A DNA stretch of 64,000 nt from Paragyromitra xinjiangensis. Taxonomy: Eukaryota; Ascomycota; Pezizomycetes; Pezizales; Discinaceae. Location: the NCBI GenBank assembly GCA_038503065.1, contig JBCAMK010000010.1, positions 1,674,001 to 1,738,000 of the forward strand. The letters run 5' to 3'. Shown piece by piece: positions 1-9,877 of the stretch; positions within the stretch are counted from its first letter, which is position 1, and each line of letters starts with the position of its first letter. The position numbers were made by a program, and so were the translations under genes. The notes under the pieces are model-generated. The model searched no databases and had not been told where the DNA came from. It was given only the letters and a program-made list of their open reading frames with translations.

Positions 1-1144
1 AGGATATCTCGACGATTGGCCTAGGCGGCACCTGACTCGCTAGCTTCCTTTGTACAGATGTACTAAATGCTTCAGCGACCGGTTTCCCCAGTTTGTGGGT
101 CTCCTCAACCCTTGCTAAGAGTTCCAAAGAAGTATCCCACTCCGGGGTTGCGCCAGTATGCCATTCCTCAGTTTCGCGAGAGAGATCAAAAAGGAGAGCC
201 TTCCGATGTGATATTCGATATTTCAGAGCGTTGAATATCTCTTTGCTGTACAAATCTTTGGAAGTTTCCAACCATGTAAGAGCAGTGTCCAAAATAGCCA
301 ATACTTCATTTGGCTCCACAGAATCGAGAAGCGACACATTATACGTCTGAGTGACAAAATCTTCCTCCTAATAATTTCGGTTAACAGATGTTAGCTACCG
401 AAAAGGGCTTCTCCTTACATACCTCATAGATGTGCTCCATGAGTATTTGTTGATTGACACAGTAGCAGCATTTGACAAGAGCGAGACAATACGGCCTAAG
501 CACGTTTTCTAGCAGTTGTCGTTCCTTCGTATCTGTGCCTATCCCAACTCCGGTAGAATTTATAAAGGTCGCCTCTTTGAGTGTCTTTGGGCTTGACGAA
601 AGAAGTCTGTCGATATATAGACAAGTGAACAGGGTCTGCGAAAGAGCACTCCCCATATGCCACGCCATCTATCCTCAGATATGAGTTTAAGATTCACAAG
701 TACATTATATTGACCGAATGGTCACTTGCCTCGTGGGATAACAGTTGGTCCATTATCCCAACAACTTCTTCGGGCAGCCTTGGTTGCAATGCATCAAAAG
801 ATTCATATTCGGCTTCCAACATCCCACTATCCATCTTAGGATCCATAATCTGCATCGCAACCGATCAGTGAACGTTATCTTGCGGTCGCCAAGAGAAATA
901 CAAGAGACTTGGGGGTGCATGCCTCCAGGGCTCCAACTGCCTGGAGTAAGGTGAAGTACGGGTCCTTGACGAGCTGGCCGACATTGAGTTCTGGGAGTCA
1001 CGGTGTTAGTCGGTACATAGACACAAGGAATAAGCAATGCGATCTACTTTCTGAAGCCTCGAAAAACTCAGCTGTGATGTCGCGGAAGGAATCTGTGGGC
1101 AATGGAGGGGTTGGATGCATTGCGGGGATATCATCATCCCTCAT
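1..1144 (-). CDS. mak10: NatC N-terminal acetyltransferase auxiliary subunit Mak10/Naa35 (C-terminus beyond window edge)
   Basis: This is the auxiliary subunit of the NatC complex, which with Mak3 and Mak31 acetylates N-terminal methionines followed by hydrophobic residues on cytosolic nascent chains. Exons read on the minus strand are 1144-1048, 990-923, 849-730, 668-423 and 367 down past position 1. The family hallmark MDPKMDSGM reads in exon 3, just after VGALE at the end of exon 2. LLSHE joins MAWHMGSALSQTLF across intron 3, and the last visible exon has LASQVPPRPIVEIS. Two successive introns (922-850 and 729-669) begin with GC instead of GT (GCATGC and GCAAGT), and only these junctions restore the conserved reading. 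The chosen start gives MRDDDIPAMHP; a further upstream exon cannot be excluded. The identification is firm from motifs, and only the C-terminal part is missing. Confidence 0.9.
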
Positions 1145-2749
1145 ATTGAGTCGAGCGAGACCTATGGCGGGGTCAGCCACATTAGCAATAGAGTTTCAAA
1201 GGAAAATACCATCTCCAACACCGTTCCCCGCGGTCTGTCCCATCACGACTTGCAGATGTAGATAAATTTGAATCGCACTACGTGCTTTCGGTAGCCTCCG
1301 ATTTGTAGAGATAAGTGGGTCGCAATCTCGAAAGGTTTGTCACGGAATGGGATGGTTCTTAGGAAGCGGGTCGAATGGTCAGGTCCATACAACCCAAAAG
1401 AAAAAATCAATTCTACACAACAATTCCCCACGTTTCTACGATGATGATCAAACTCCTCAGAATTTTCTATATGCATGTACAGTGACGATGATATTTTATC
1501 TCGAGACTAAGCACATACTTGCTGTCTCTCTACTGCACCTGCTCCGCAGCGAGATTTTTCATCTCACCCTGCTTTCCACCCTGTCCGACCCTCGTTAATA
1601 CCCGAAAACTTCGAGGAACTGAGCCATGAAGACAAACCTCCCACTTCGCGAACTTAAGTTCCATTTGTCCGCGACGCTCAGCGGCCAGACGAGGCTGTTC
1701 CTTGAGAGACCTCCGCACGACTCTAGCGGCGATGGCCAGATACTTGTTGTAGCTGTTATTTCCCCATCAGCGAAGGGATTCGATATCTTCAGAATTTGGG
1801 CACATACGTGAGACCAGCGGCTTTCCACGCAGCGACCATTGTGATGAGAAATTGATTAGAAGGGAATTGATTGGTTTGATAGTGTTGTCGGGTATGCGTT
1901 TCGAGATTCTGAGGAGGTTTCGAGAAACTGGCCGGGGCCGAGTGAATCCCCTAACCCTGTTCCGATATAATACTTGCTTCAAGTTACCCTGCCATAGTTC
2001 TGCGGCATCCTTCAGGTCCAATGAATTCTCAAAGCTCAAACACAACCAGCCTAATACGTGAGCCCAACCCTACATGTATCTTGTTCCCAGGCTTTTTGGG
2101 AAGTTGCTATTTGTGGTAGGCACGTCGTGTGGAGCCTAAGTTTGAGGTGTTTACTATCAAGAGAATCGCAGGATAAGGTCTAGTTACCTCTGACGCCGCG
2201 TTTCTCTATGCTATATATATATTTTTCTCACCCAGCTTTCTCGATATTTTACTATCCTTCTTGTGCAAGTATTTCTGTTTTATCCTTATTTTTTCCATCA
2301 TCGAGCTACGGCTTCCCACACAAACGATATCCAACTAAGCAACGTCTTCACGTAATATCACTCGAGCAGAACATCGAAACATGTGTTGTAATATTGGGAG
2401 CACGTAGGGAGGAATAGAAGACTTGATTGCTTGCTTGGTAGAGGTGGTCATACGGCCCCTATTTAAATAGCTCTCTCGGGTGCCCGTGTGCTCGGGTACC
2501 TGTCTCTCAATCATTTCCGACCCCGAAGCCACGCCCGAGAGGTCACCCGTATTAGGAAGCATCTCCAACAACATGTACTCGCTTACTCTCATCGCCCACA
2601 ACGGCGAACTTGAGTCTCCCGAATCTCATGTCATCGAGGAAGCATTGCTCAACCCTATCGAGATGATTTCGTTTCGTATATACTACATTCGATCAGGCTT
2701 TAGTAGTATTTACTAAATCCTACAAATCCATTATTTAAATGCAACATAT
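1145..2749. other. Intergenic, no gene recognised
   Basis: Short open frames occur on both strands, but none has a convincing start, splice structure or recognisable motif. The stretch holds one telomere-like CCCTAACCCT (1949-1958), one TACATGTA palindrome (2071-2078) and a TA-dinucleotide run near 2211-2222. It probably includes the mak10 promoter at its left end and the 3' flank of the oxidoreductase at its right end. Confidence 0.5.
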
Positions 2750-3969
2750 TTAATGCTCAGTAGACTCGATCTTGGCCGGGTACTTAAAGTCAGATTGTGC
2801 CCTCAGAGTATCCATTGCTTCCATAACCAAAATACTCTCGCTTAGCGACATAACATCACTCTCCGTCTTCCCATCCCTCAAACATCTTGCTGCTTCATCC
2901 GCCTCCCAGTGCATTCCGTGCCCAGCCGGAATTGGACGCTCAATTCTCTCGACCTTTGACCCTTTGCCGACAGGTACGATAGTGTACCCAAGTGGGCGAT
3001 AGGCTGGATGGTCCACGCGGATCTCGCCCTCGGTGCCTTGAATCTTGATAGCAGGGTGACCAGTTTCGTCGGGATCAGTTGCGACACGAATACTACTTGT
3101 AGCGATACCAATCGAGGAAGGGAATTTACAGACGACGACGTTCTCGGCGTCGACGCCAGTGCGTTCATATTTCGATATAGCACCAGTAATAACAGGGGGA
3201 GCTTTCTCGGCTTCTGGAAGGGTATGATAGAGGGTTTGGTAGACCCAAGTCAGAGGATAAAGACCAACTAAAAGATCAAAGTCAATTGCCATTTATGTGA
3301 GGTATAGAAATCCAATTGATGGCTCACGATCTAGCAATACTCCTCCAGCAAGATCCGGATTTACCATCCGATGTGAATCATCGTACTTTGTCTCAGGTTG
3401 TTGAGCCAAGCTCAAATCCGCAAAAACTCTCTTCACGTCACCAATCTTTTTGTCCTTGATTAACTGCCTAACCTCAATACTGAGAGGGAAGAACCGTGTC
3501 CACACAGCTTCCATCAAGAAAAGTTTCTTCGCTCTGGCAAGATTGACCAGGATTTTTGTTTGATCAGCGTTGACGGTGAAGGGTTTCTCGCAGACCACAG
3601 GCTTTCCGGCATTCAGGGCCAAAAGGCAGTGGGGGAAATGATGTGAATGAGGAGTTGCGATATAGATCATATCGATATTGGGGTCACTGACAAGCTCCTC
3701 GTAGGAACCATATGCAGTACCAGAAGGTGCACCAACATCAATCAAAAATTGCTTTGCACGATCGATAGAGGTTGCAGAAGCAGCAGCTTGAACAACATGG
3801 ACAACATCTTCAACACCCCTAGTCTTGGGGTCGATAACCAAGTCTTTGGAGAAAACCGATGCGATCCATCCAGGGCCTAGCTCTTCATTAACATCAATTG
3901 CTTTAACTTAGATTCCGTGGGGAAGGGTATACCGAGAATGCCCCAACGACAGGTGTAAGGAGCAGGCAT
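2750..3969 (-). CDS. Gfo/Idh/MocA family NAD(P)-dependent oxidoreductase (dihydrodiol / D-xylose dehydrogenase type)
   Basis: This is a predicted NADP-dependent sugar or dihydrodiol dehydrogenase. Exons are 3969-3933, 3876-3328 and 3267-2750, giving 367 aa. The N-terminus reads CRWGILGPGWIAS, a Rossmann glycine motif that is split by the first intron. VVCEKPFTVN near residue 108 contains the EKP lysine typical of the family active site. The second intron joins GGVLLD to LGLYPLTWVYQ, which restores the conserved GGxLLDxGxYP motif. Both introns are canonical GT-AG (56 and 60 nt). Length and motifs match fungal homologues of dimeric dihydrodiol dehydrogenase and D-xylose 1-dehydrogenase. The actual substrate cannot be read from the sequence. 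It stands alone, with large gaps on both sides. Confidence 0.9.
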
Positions 3970-4212
3970 TGCGTCTAAAGAATACTCCTGTTGGTCGATA
4001 TTATTCACGGGTAGTAGCCTTAAGAAGTTTCGACGTTTTGTTTAAACACTTATTCGGGGATTTATTTATCTTTATATCTGCCCCTCAGCGGGGAGAGATG
4101 AGGTTTACCCGATACATGACGTTGTAAAGGGAGCTCTCGCCTAAATGCGGGGAAGCAAGCCGTGAATCCGGTGCCTTCTTTTGTCACCAACATCGCTAGA
4201 TCAGGCGCCGTT

Positions 4213-4242
4213 CATGAATGTTTGGCCAAGCAAACATTCATG
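4213..4242. repeat. Perfect 12-bp inverted repeat with 6-nt loop
   Basis: The arm CATGAATGTTTG (4213-4224) is followed by GCCAAG and then by its exact reverse complement (4231-4242). It lies about 250 bp upstream of the oxidoreductase start codon, in non-coding DNA. It could fold as a cruciform or RNA hairpin; a function is not evident. Confidence 0.8.
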
Positions 4243-7118
4243 TTCTGCCCTTATAGGCTTCGCAAGGAGCATCGGGGGATCATGCCGGAGTTTTTTCTGT
4301 GTTTCCACCGAATTATTCGATCTACATCCCAGACGTCACGCTGACCGAGACAGCCCGGATAGAGTAGCGGATGTGGGTGTTTTTCTAGTGGTGGGTGTGA
4401 AGTTTCGGTCGGCCAGTACACCGGTATCTCTCCTCAGATGGACAGTTGCAGATGGGTATTGGCAAATGTCTAGGTCACGAGCACTCTAACCAAAAACTCC
4501 AGCATATTATTCCACGCTGTCTGGGACCACTCATCATCCGCTTCACTGACAAGGTTCTCTTTCGATTTAAGCATTTAGATAATTATAAAACTAGGGCACA
4601 GTCCCTACAAACATCGCTAGAACTTTAAGCGTAAGTAACAAAACGAAATATCAAAATGCGTTTAACAACCATCGAGCTAGAGAGTATGAATTTATTGACC
4701 CCCAAAGCAACGACCGAATTCATTGATTTATTAGTGCGAGCGCACTCGAAGCAAAGGTACTAGAAAATAGGAACGAATATCTCTTGCAATCTTTATCTAC
4801 TAAGCGTTATTTCTCGAAGTGAACGATTTTCTAATAAGCTCCATTCCATCCTCATCTATCCTCATCCCAGAGCCCCGGAATAAACTCCTAAATTTTCTGC
4901 AAATACGCAAGCGACTAAACACCTAGAGACTAGTGGAGCCTCAGCATAAACCACGAGATCCTGCTAGCCCCACCCTTAGCCTAACGCTTACCTTACCTAT
5001 TTACAGAAATATGGTGTACCCTACTATTACGCAAATTCAGCACAGCTACACGACTTTCCAGACATATCTTGGGCTCCTAAGCAGGCCGGTCACAGGTAGA
5101 TTAGGTTCTAGGAGGGATTTACGTAGAGTTATGGTGGTGCGGGGGTTTATGGTCCTTTCTAATATGCAGACCCCGCCCTCGTTACTATTCTTCAAGCTAA
5201 TACAAATTCCTTGCCAATGAGATTCAGTACCGAGACTAGTACTTCCAGAGAGACAGAAACTCGAGGGCCAAGAAGAACCCGTGAAAAGTCTCGGAGGGGT
5301 TTAATCGAATCAGAAAGCCTTATCCAAAAGAAAGTACATGGCTAATGAACTTAAGGCTTGGGCTTAGTTCTGTGTGTTGTCCCGTTAACCAGTCCCATAC
5401 AGATGAAACGGGGTGGAAAATTAGGAGAGATGGCGAACATGCCAGAGTTCGGTTCGATGAACATTTCATCAAGTTCCTGATACTACATATTATATGGATC
5501 CGGGCAGAACATTCATCCACCAAGTGTCAGAATCGTCAACTAATGTGAACATAGCGAAACTCTTGCCCAGTACCCCTAAAGTTAGGACCTAGGAAACCAG
5601 TGACTATAATCACGAATCTATCATAAATTTCGCGTAATGTTACGTACTTTCTAGGTACCAGCGCAACATCCTGGCTAACACTAGAATTTTTTACAAAGCC
5701 TTAGTAAGAGTAGCCAAGGTGTACTAAGATCTCAAATCGCGACAAAAATGCGCCCTACACTATTGACGCTAATTTACCCCCCTTTAATGTCTTCCAATCG
5801 TTTTTGTTTTTGCTATTTGCAACTTAGGCGGTGGTGTGGAAAGATGTAGATCAGGCGTGGGGAGCCGTAGCGGATGTTTACAACACCAATAAACATTCCC
5901 TTTTTGCTCCTCTCCTATCTTGTCGTCGTTGCACTACCCGTGCCGACCCGCTTTCGCTTCCCTTCTATCAAACCCCTCGGACAGTAGATCAAGTTAGTTT
6001 GGTCGCTGTCATTTTGTGACAGCAGGCTATACCGGCAGCCGGGGGATTTTGTTGCTCCAGGTACTTACCGTATCCGTCGTTGTGATTTACTACTTATCAG
6101 GCAGCTAGGTTAGGCGAAACTCAGCGCTTGCAATCTATTCAGGCAGGGTTTCATGGATTGTCACTCGAACATGTGCTCTACTACTCTACCTATCTGTAGT
6201 AACCAGTCTAGGGCCTCTAGGAGTAACCGCATAGACTGCACGAGAACCAATTTATCTCTTTTACCCGGAATATAGACATTGAAAGCACTAAACTCTCGCT
6301 TGACATAGATTCTAGGGAGATTCGTATTTACTTTCAGAGCTAAGCACATCTCAGTTGTATCGGCGGATTATGCTTTAAAAACCAGAAATCATCACGTTTC
6401 GATTCTATCTTTACGGATGTTGTTTCAATTAATAAAGGGGCAAGCAATACCACTTGCCTGTCCAATCGGCTGCAGAGAACGCAAGCGCCGCAAGTCCGCC
6501 ATGCATTCTAGGAAGAAGGCTGCCCGAAACAACAGGGCTGCCCGATCTTCACATGAGCTCAAACTACCCCTCGGGCTTCCTGGAGATTCTTAAGGCCAAT
6601 GAAAGAGATAGTTGATGGAAAACGTTCCCCTAAATTACGCGTTCTGTGATGGGATATACCCCAAAACATAGGTCAACAAGTTCGATGCAGGGATGGCACA
6701 AGCCAGCCAATTTGGTGGTCGCACACGTGTGTTGATTGATGCTTAACGGTACGTGCACCATATCGCCAATATTATCGCCGCCTGCTCTCCACCAGTAAGC
6801 TTTTAATACCAGTATTAGCCTTTACCAATATCTCCACCACAACCGCTCCATGCTAGAGATTGGTTCTTCTTTCGCAAGTGGTTTTTATGTCAAATTTACA
6901 AGTACCTGCCAGATGTAGGTCTGGATTAGCCCCGTACTCCTATTTCTCTATTAGCCCTTGCATAAAAATGTTTGTGCTCCCTTCTCCGAACCGTTTTGGC
7001 CCAGGTACACTACATCCTCGAAAGGTACCTCCTCAATCAATCCGTTAACCCCACATTAAATGCTTAGCAGAGCTTGGATTTTGGTCGTATGATCATTAAA
7101 GCCTAGTAATTGTAAAGC

Positions 7119-7128
7119 TATATATAAA
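7119..7128 (+). promoter_or_regulatory. TATA box of the lipase gene
   Basis: TATATATAAA lies about 170 bp upstream of the lipase ATG and is followed by a pyrimidine-rich leader (GTCTATC, CTGTCTCTGTC), a common fungal core-promoter layout. Confidence 0.6.
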
Positions 7129-7298
7129 GGTTCTACGGCCCTACTTTTTGTTCCCGGCACCTCAGCTTGTCTAAGACACCCGAATTCACTCTTTTGCCTG
7201 TCTATCTCACTGTCTCTGTCGTCTATCGTCTTCAGCTACCTGTCATTCCTTAAATCTTAATTATATCGGCTGGACCCTTATTCCCACAATCTTTGATA

Positions 7299-8566
7299 AT
7301 GTTTGTTCCGAAGAACACCTTCGCAGCGCTTGCTGTGATCGCACACTATCTCACTGCCGTCACAGCAGCTCCGATGCCTGGTAATATTTTGACCGATATT
7401 GCCAATGGTATCAATAATGCTGCAAATGATGTCGCCAATCTTGTCGGCGAGGCTTTCAGCACCGATTTCGTTACTGGTCTCTTGACCAAAGACATCAGTA
7501 CAACGAAGGGGGCCCCCTCAACGATCTCCGGCAGTGAGTTTTCTCCTATTGTTCTGTATTAGGATTTACACATAACTAACCTTCATATAGCTCTCGACCC
7601 ATCGCTTCTCCCGGATATCCTCTATTTTGCCGAATTTTCTGGGGTAGCGTATTGCGACCCGAAGAATAAGCCCGGTGCTAGGGTCTTTTGCTCGGACAAT
7701 GTCTGCCCTACAGTCCAGGCGAACACTGTAACAACAATCGCCCAGTTTGACAAGTATGTTTTCTTGAGCCCCAAGCTAGCTTTCTGGTATGTCGCCGACT
7801 GACCAACAACTTCCAATCGATAGTACCAAGAATACCGATACCACAGGTATCGTTGCCCGCGACGATACAACTCGAAGTATCGTTATTTCCTTCCGTGGTA
7901 GCCAATCTGTCAAGAATTGGCTTGCAAACGTGCAAATCGTGCAGAAAAATGTGCCTCAATACTGTAGTGGTTGCCAGGTCCATACTGGATTTTACGATGC
8001 CTTCATGGAGGGGTTCCCCACGGTTCTCGCGGCTTTCACATCATTGAAGGCTGCAAACCCGGGATATAGAGTAGTCGTTACTGGTCACTCTCTTGGCGGT
8101 GCAATTGCTGCGCTTACTGCGACTGAGTTGAGACGGCAAGGGAACAGCGTTGATTTGTTTACCTACGGTGCTCCTCGCGTTGGGAATAAGCAGTTGTCTG
8201 CGTTTATTTCTAACGCAGGAAAGAATTTCCGTGTTACACATATCGGTAAGTAACTAGTACAGGTACTCCGAGTCGTTATGAGAATTATCCAGCTAATCTC
8301 TTGAATCATTTACAGACGACCCTGTCCCTCGCCTTCCTCCTGTATTCCTTCAATACGAGCATATCTCTCCAGAGTTTCACATCACCCGTGGCGACAGTGG
8401 TATTAAAGCCCAAGACATTACTATCCTCCAGGGTGGTGTGAACCTTGGCGGAAACACAGGGGGTGCCATGTCTCTGGACATCCTTGCCCATCTGCATTAT
8501 TTGCTTCCTGTTTTGATTAGTGAGTGTGGGGGTTTGTTTGATTTTGATTTCTTTAGAAAAGCCTAG
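7299..8566 (+). CDS. Secreted class 3 lipase (Rhizomucor-lipase fold)
   Basis: This is a predicted extracellular triacylglycerol lipase or feruloyl esterase-like hydrolase of 356 aa. Exons are 7299-7533, 7591-7753, 7824-8245 and 8316-8566. The N-terminus is a signal peptide (hydrophobic run AALAVIAHYL ending in TAVTAAP). The nucleophile elbow GHSLGG lies near residue 220. The aspartate is in DDPVPRLPP, restored by the third intron, and the likely catalytic histidine is in the late LAHLHYL segment. IVISFRGSQSVKNWL is the conserved oxyanion-hole region. All three introns (57, 70, 70 nt) are GT-AG. The start is the ATG directly after an in-frame TTG. The last 17 codons run into what could be a fourth intron (GTGAGT at 8520), so the exact C-terminus is uncertain. 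It converges with the WW-domain gene. Confidence 0.92.
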
Positions 8567-9061
8567 AGCCTCGGAATTCCTTTTTTTTTGGAATAGTTGG
8601 TGTTGGACTTAATGGAATGTCTGAACGTTGAGTTCTTTTGAGTGGATATGCCAACAACTGCTATGGCGTTTTGGAACGTATCCGTATTTTAATAAGCTAT
8701 GTGTATATATTTAAAAGGAAATTCGATATTTAAGTTCCAGGTAACGATGCGTGCCGGACATCTGTAACTAAGAAGTGTGTCCCTGATTCCTATTGCGATG
8801 CGGTCCTTGGAAACGGCCCCATGAAGATCTAGCGAGATACTATACGTTAATAAAGTGTGTATAGTGCTCCAAACACTCGAGAGAAGTTCTTGTCTATTGT
8901 TACATAGGGCAAACCAACAGCCAAAAAAAACAAACCAAAACGCCAATCAACCAGAATTTCCGCTGAAATACTCTTCTCCTTTCTACCCATGTCTTGCCTC
9001 TTATGCCATGACTTCGCATCACATCCAATCACTCGTCTCACGTATCTATCTTAGCACCCAC
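8567..9061. other. Convergent intergenic region between lipase and WW-domain genes
   Basis: About 500 bp shared by two 3' ends. AT-rich, with a run of nine T and no gene signal. It probably holds both 3' untranslated regions. Confidence 0.5.
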
Positions 9062-9877
9062 TTAGAAATCCCCACCCCCGAAATCCCCACCACCGTAGTC
9101 CCCTCCATAATCTGCTCCGTCCTCAAAGCCCTGCTGGTACCCGTCATGATCGTCAAACGCATCGGCCAACAACATCCCACCCAACAATCCACCTCCAGCT
9201 CCTAAAGCTGCAGCACCACCAAGACCCATCCCACCCATCCCGGATCGGCGAGGCGGCCCCTGTACATACCCCGGCCCAGTACTTTGCACATACACTGGTC
9301 TTCCCTGTTGCTGGTAGTACCCTTGCTGTGGGCCGTAGCCCTGTTGAGCACCGTAGTATTGTTGTTCTTGATAGCTCGGAGTGGGCTTAGGAGAACGCGA
9401 TTTGAGAAACGAGGAGAGGCGGCTAGAGATACCGCGGCTGGGGGATTTCGGCTCAGCGAAAGGCTGAGGGGCGTGGAGGTATTGTGGTTGGGATTGTGAG
9501 GGACTCTCTATAGGTTGTTGGATGGCGAACTCATCGTGCTGACCATGAGTGGATGTTTGTCGAGGGGAAGAAGATTTAGCATCACCGTAAGAGGGAGGCC
9601 TGTCACTTTCATTAGAAACTGAAATTTTCTTTAGTATGAACCTTCTTTCCATCAGTGATTTAGGTTTAGTAAACATACCTCGACTTGAACCGGGGGCATC
9701 GATGGTTCCAGGTGGCTTATCCCATTGTGACTTTTTGGTGGCTATATTCACGTAATAAAATCTTTGGTATCTATCGTCGAACCTGGCAACCCATCCTTCT
9801 GGCATTATTGGAGGAGGAGGACCTGAAGGAGGCGCAAAGTCCTCGACTATTCCACTATCTTGTTTGGTTGTAGACAT
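9062..9877 (-). CDS. WW-domain protein with Gln/Tyr- and Gly-rich tail
   Basis: This is a short scaffold-type protein. The WW domain (about residues 26-56) has both signature tryptophans (W29, W52) and the YYVN core, so it should bind proline-rich ligands such as PPxY. The middle is rich in Q, Y and S. The C-terminus is glycine/alanine-rich (a GLGGAAALGAGGG run) and ends in repeated GGDF/GGDY. A 60-nt segment (9678-9619) starts GTATGT, carries TACTAA and ends TTTCAG. It looks like a genuine intron but contains no stop and keeps frame. The protein is therefore 251 aa if spliced and 271 aa if retained. Splicing joins GSSR to VSNESDRPPSYGD. Similar proteins are widespread in filamentous ascomycetes without an assigned function. 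Confidence 0.88.
   Translation of the reverse strand: MSTTKQDSGIVEDFAPPSGPPPPIMPEGWVARFDDRYQRFYYVNIATKKSQWDKPPGTIDAPGSSRGMFTKPKSLMERRFILKKISVSNESDRPPSYGDAKSSSPRQTSTHGQHDEFAIQQPIESPSQSQPQYLHAPQPFAEPKSPSRGISSRLSSFLKSRSPKPTPSYQEQQYYGAQQGYGPQQGYYQQQGRPVYVQSTGPGYVQGPPRRSGMGGMGLGGAAALGAGGGLLGGMLLADAFDDHDGYQQGFEDGADYGGDYGGGDFGGGDF

Larger units (their letters stand above)
3970..7298. other. Large intergenic gap (3.3 kb)
   Basis: No credible gene was found. All open frames are under about 100 codons and lack family motifs or splice logic. The gap holds a perfect 12-bp hairpin (4213-4242) and, at its right end, the lipase promoter with a TATA box. It is AT-rich with many stops in all frames. It could be decayed repeat DNA, but no terminal repeats or transposase remnants were recognised. 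Confidence 0.5.

Noticed and set aside
2335..2716. Overlapping frames on both strands that read like protein fragments
   Set aside because: The two strands are equally open, neither has a splice structure or family motif, and no start is convincing.
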